Origin: Thiothrix sp.
GTDB lineage: Bacteria > Pseudomonadota > Gammaproteobacteria > Thiotrichales > Thiotrichaceae
Length of the DNA: 64,000 nt
Reading direction: 5' to 3'
NCBI RefSeq assembly: GCF_028714775.1
Contig: NZ_JAQTLS010000009.1
Span: 118,270 to 182,269 of the forward strand
Part shown: positions 63,611-64,000 of the stretch, one piece after another
How positions within the stretch are numbered: position 1 is the stretch's first letter
Layout of the letters: every line of letters begins with the position of its first letter
Position numbers and translations under genes: made by a program
The notes under the pieces: generated by a model
Databases searched by the model: none
What the model saw: only the letters and a program-made list of their open reading frames with translations
Told to the model about the DNA's origin: nothing

Positions 63611-63627
63611 TTCAATTTGCGTGCCAA
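63611..63627 (-). promoter_or_regulatory. Sigma-54 promoter of nifB
   Basis: On the minus strand, TTGGCACGCAAATTGAA (63627-63611) matches the -24/-12 consensus YTGGCACG-N4-TTGCW with one mismatch (TTGA for TTGC). Transcription would begin around 63600, giving a leader of about 40 bases. Confidence 0.82.
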
Positions 63628-63678
63628 GTGGCGGTAGCTGGTAATTTTTCTTTTATTTACAGTTGGTTGGAGTTTTGT

Positions 63679-63694
63679 TGTTGGGTGTGCGACA
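63679..63694 (-). promoter_or_regulatory. NifA upstream activator site (proximal)
   Basis: TGT-TGGGTGTGCG-ACA is an exact TGT-N10-ACA NifA site about 52 bases upstream of the nifB -24 element. Confidence 0.75.
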
Positions 63695-63726
63695 AAGGGG
63701 TTTGAGGGGGAATGTCGGGAATGTGA

Positions 63727-63742
63727 TGTAGGGAAGGCGACA
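63727..63742 (-). promoter_or_regulatory. NifA upstream activator site (distal)
   Basis: TGT-AGGGAAGGCG-ACA is a second exact TGT-N10-ACA match, 48 bases further from the promoter than the first. The remaining stretch to 63870 is A/T-rich and shows nothing else I recognise. Confidence 0.72.
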
Positions 63743-63874
63743 CGATTCTCTACAGGCAATTATGGAACTTAAATTTTCTGTCTAAGATTGCGATTTCCGA
63801 CATTAAATTATAAACTAGAAGGGACTAATTTTAATTAGCCGAATGATATTGCAAGATATTTCGTCAGTTTAACT

Positions 63875-64000
63875 GAGACTGTAAACTGAACTGTGTAACT
63901 GCTATATAACAGCGGACCCCCCGCAAGGAGCAGTCACATGGAAACCCTTGATCCCGTCCTGATGGATGAGCTTTTAACCGATTGCAAAACGCCCGCTGAT
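63875..64000 (+). mobile_element. Left end of an IS256-like insertion sequence (partial)
   Basis: The start is set near GAGACTGTAAACTG at 63875 because a terminal-inverted-repeat-like GACTGT block precedes the transposase gene. The right end lies outside the window, so the inverted repeat and target duplication cannot be checked. Confidence 0.5.
63938..64000 (+). CDS. Transposase, IS256 family (N-terminal fragment)
   Basis: ATG 63938 follows AAGGAG (63925-63930). The visible residues include MDELLTDCKTPAD, which resembles the N-terminus of IS256-family transposases (ELL..CKTPEDL). Only about 21 residues lie in the window, so the family call is tentative. Confidence 0.6.
   Translation, partial: METLDPVLMDELLTDCKTPAD

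Overview
The window reads as a chromosome segment from a gammaproteobacterium, most likely a filamentous sulfur bacterium of the order Thiotrichales (Thiothrix or a close relative). That placement is my inference from protein similarity to gammaproteobacterial families, the TamAB, RpoH and ZapD content, two identical tuf genes and a nif locus; no rRNA is present to confirm it. Gene density is high, codon use looks uniform to the eye, and there is no rRNA operon or CRISPR array.

Layout. 1-7430: a truncated gene, a short inverted-repeat element, trmO, dacB and the overlapping tamA-tamB pair. 7530-21070: one long transcription unit, tRNA-Tyr, tRNA-Gly, tRNA-Thr, tuf, tRNA-Trp, secE, nusG, rplKA, rplJL and rpoBC, with recognisable r-protein autoregulatory leaders ahead of rplK and rplJ. 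21110-39120: the str (rpsL, rpsG, fusA, second tuf), S10, spc and alpha ribosomal operons in the classical order, with internal promoters before rpsL, rplC and rpsM and a strong terminator after rplQ. 39150-41490: a small membrane protein, bioB and a TacA/TacT-type toxin-antitoxin pair. 41490-47510: mnmG, rsmG, parA, parB, rpsT, coaE and zapD. 47570-53050: a secreted proline-rich DUF2914 protein, the isoprenoid cluster xseB-ispA-dxs, queD, a DoxX-family protein and a small membrane protein.

53130-59430 is an accessory region: a 571-residue protein made almost entirely of about sixty ungapped seven-residue repeats; rpoH behind a perfect CIRCE operator (the HrcA binding site); two tandem 31-residue single-helix membrane proteins that are paralogues of each other; a Tae4-type peptidoglycan amidase paired with a lipoprotein that may be its immunity partner; a SPOR protein; an L,D-transpeptidase; and a universal stress protein.

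59480-63940 is the edge of a nitrogen-fixation locus on the minus strand: nifB driven by a sigma-54 promoter with two exact NifA upstream sites, then a 2[4Fe-4S] ferredoxin, a 51-residue small protein, a flavodiiron protein, a [2Fe-2S] ferredoxin and a homologue of the Azotobacter Shethna FeSII protein, which shields nitrogenase from oxygen. The window ends inside what looks like an IS256-family transposase.

Themes: the first two thirds are conserved housekeeping genes. The parts that repay a second look are heat-shock control of rpoH with its unusual neighbours, the amidase/lipoprotein pair, and the putative oxygen-defence set next to nifB.
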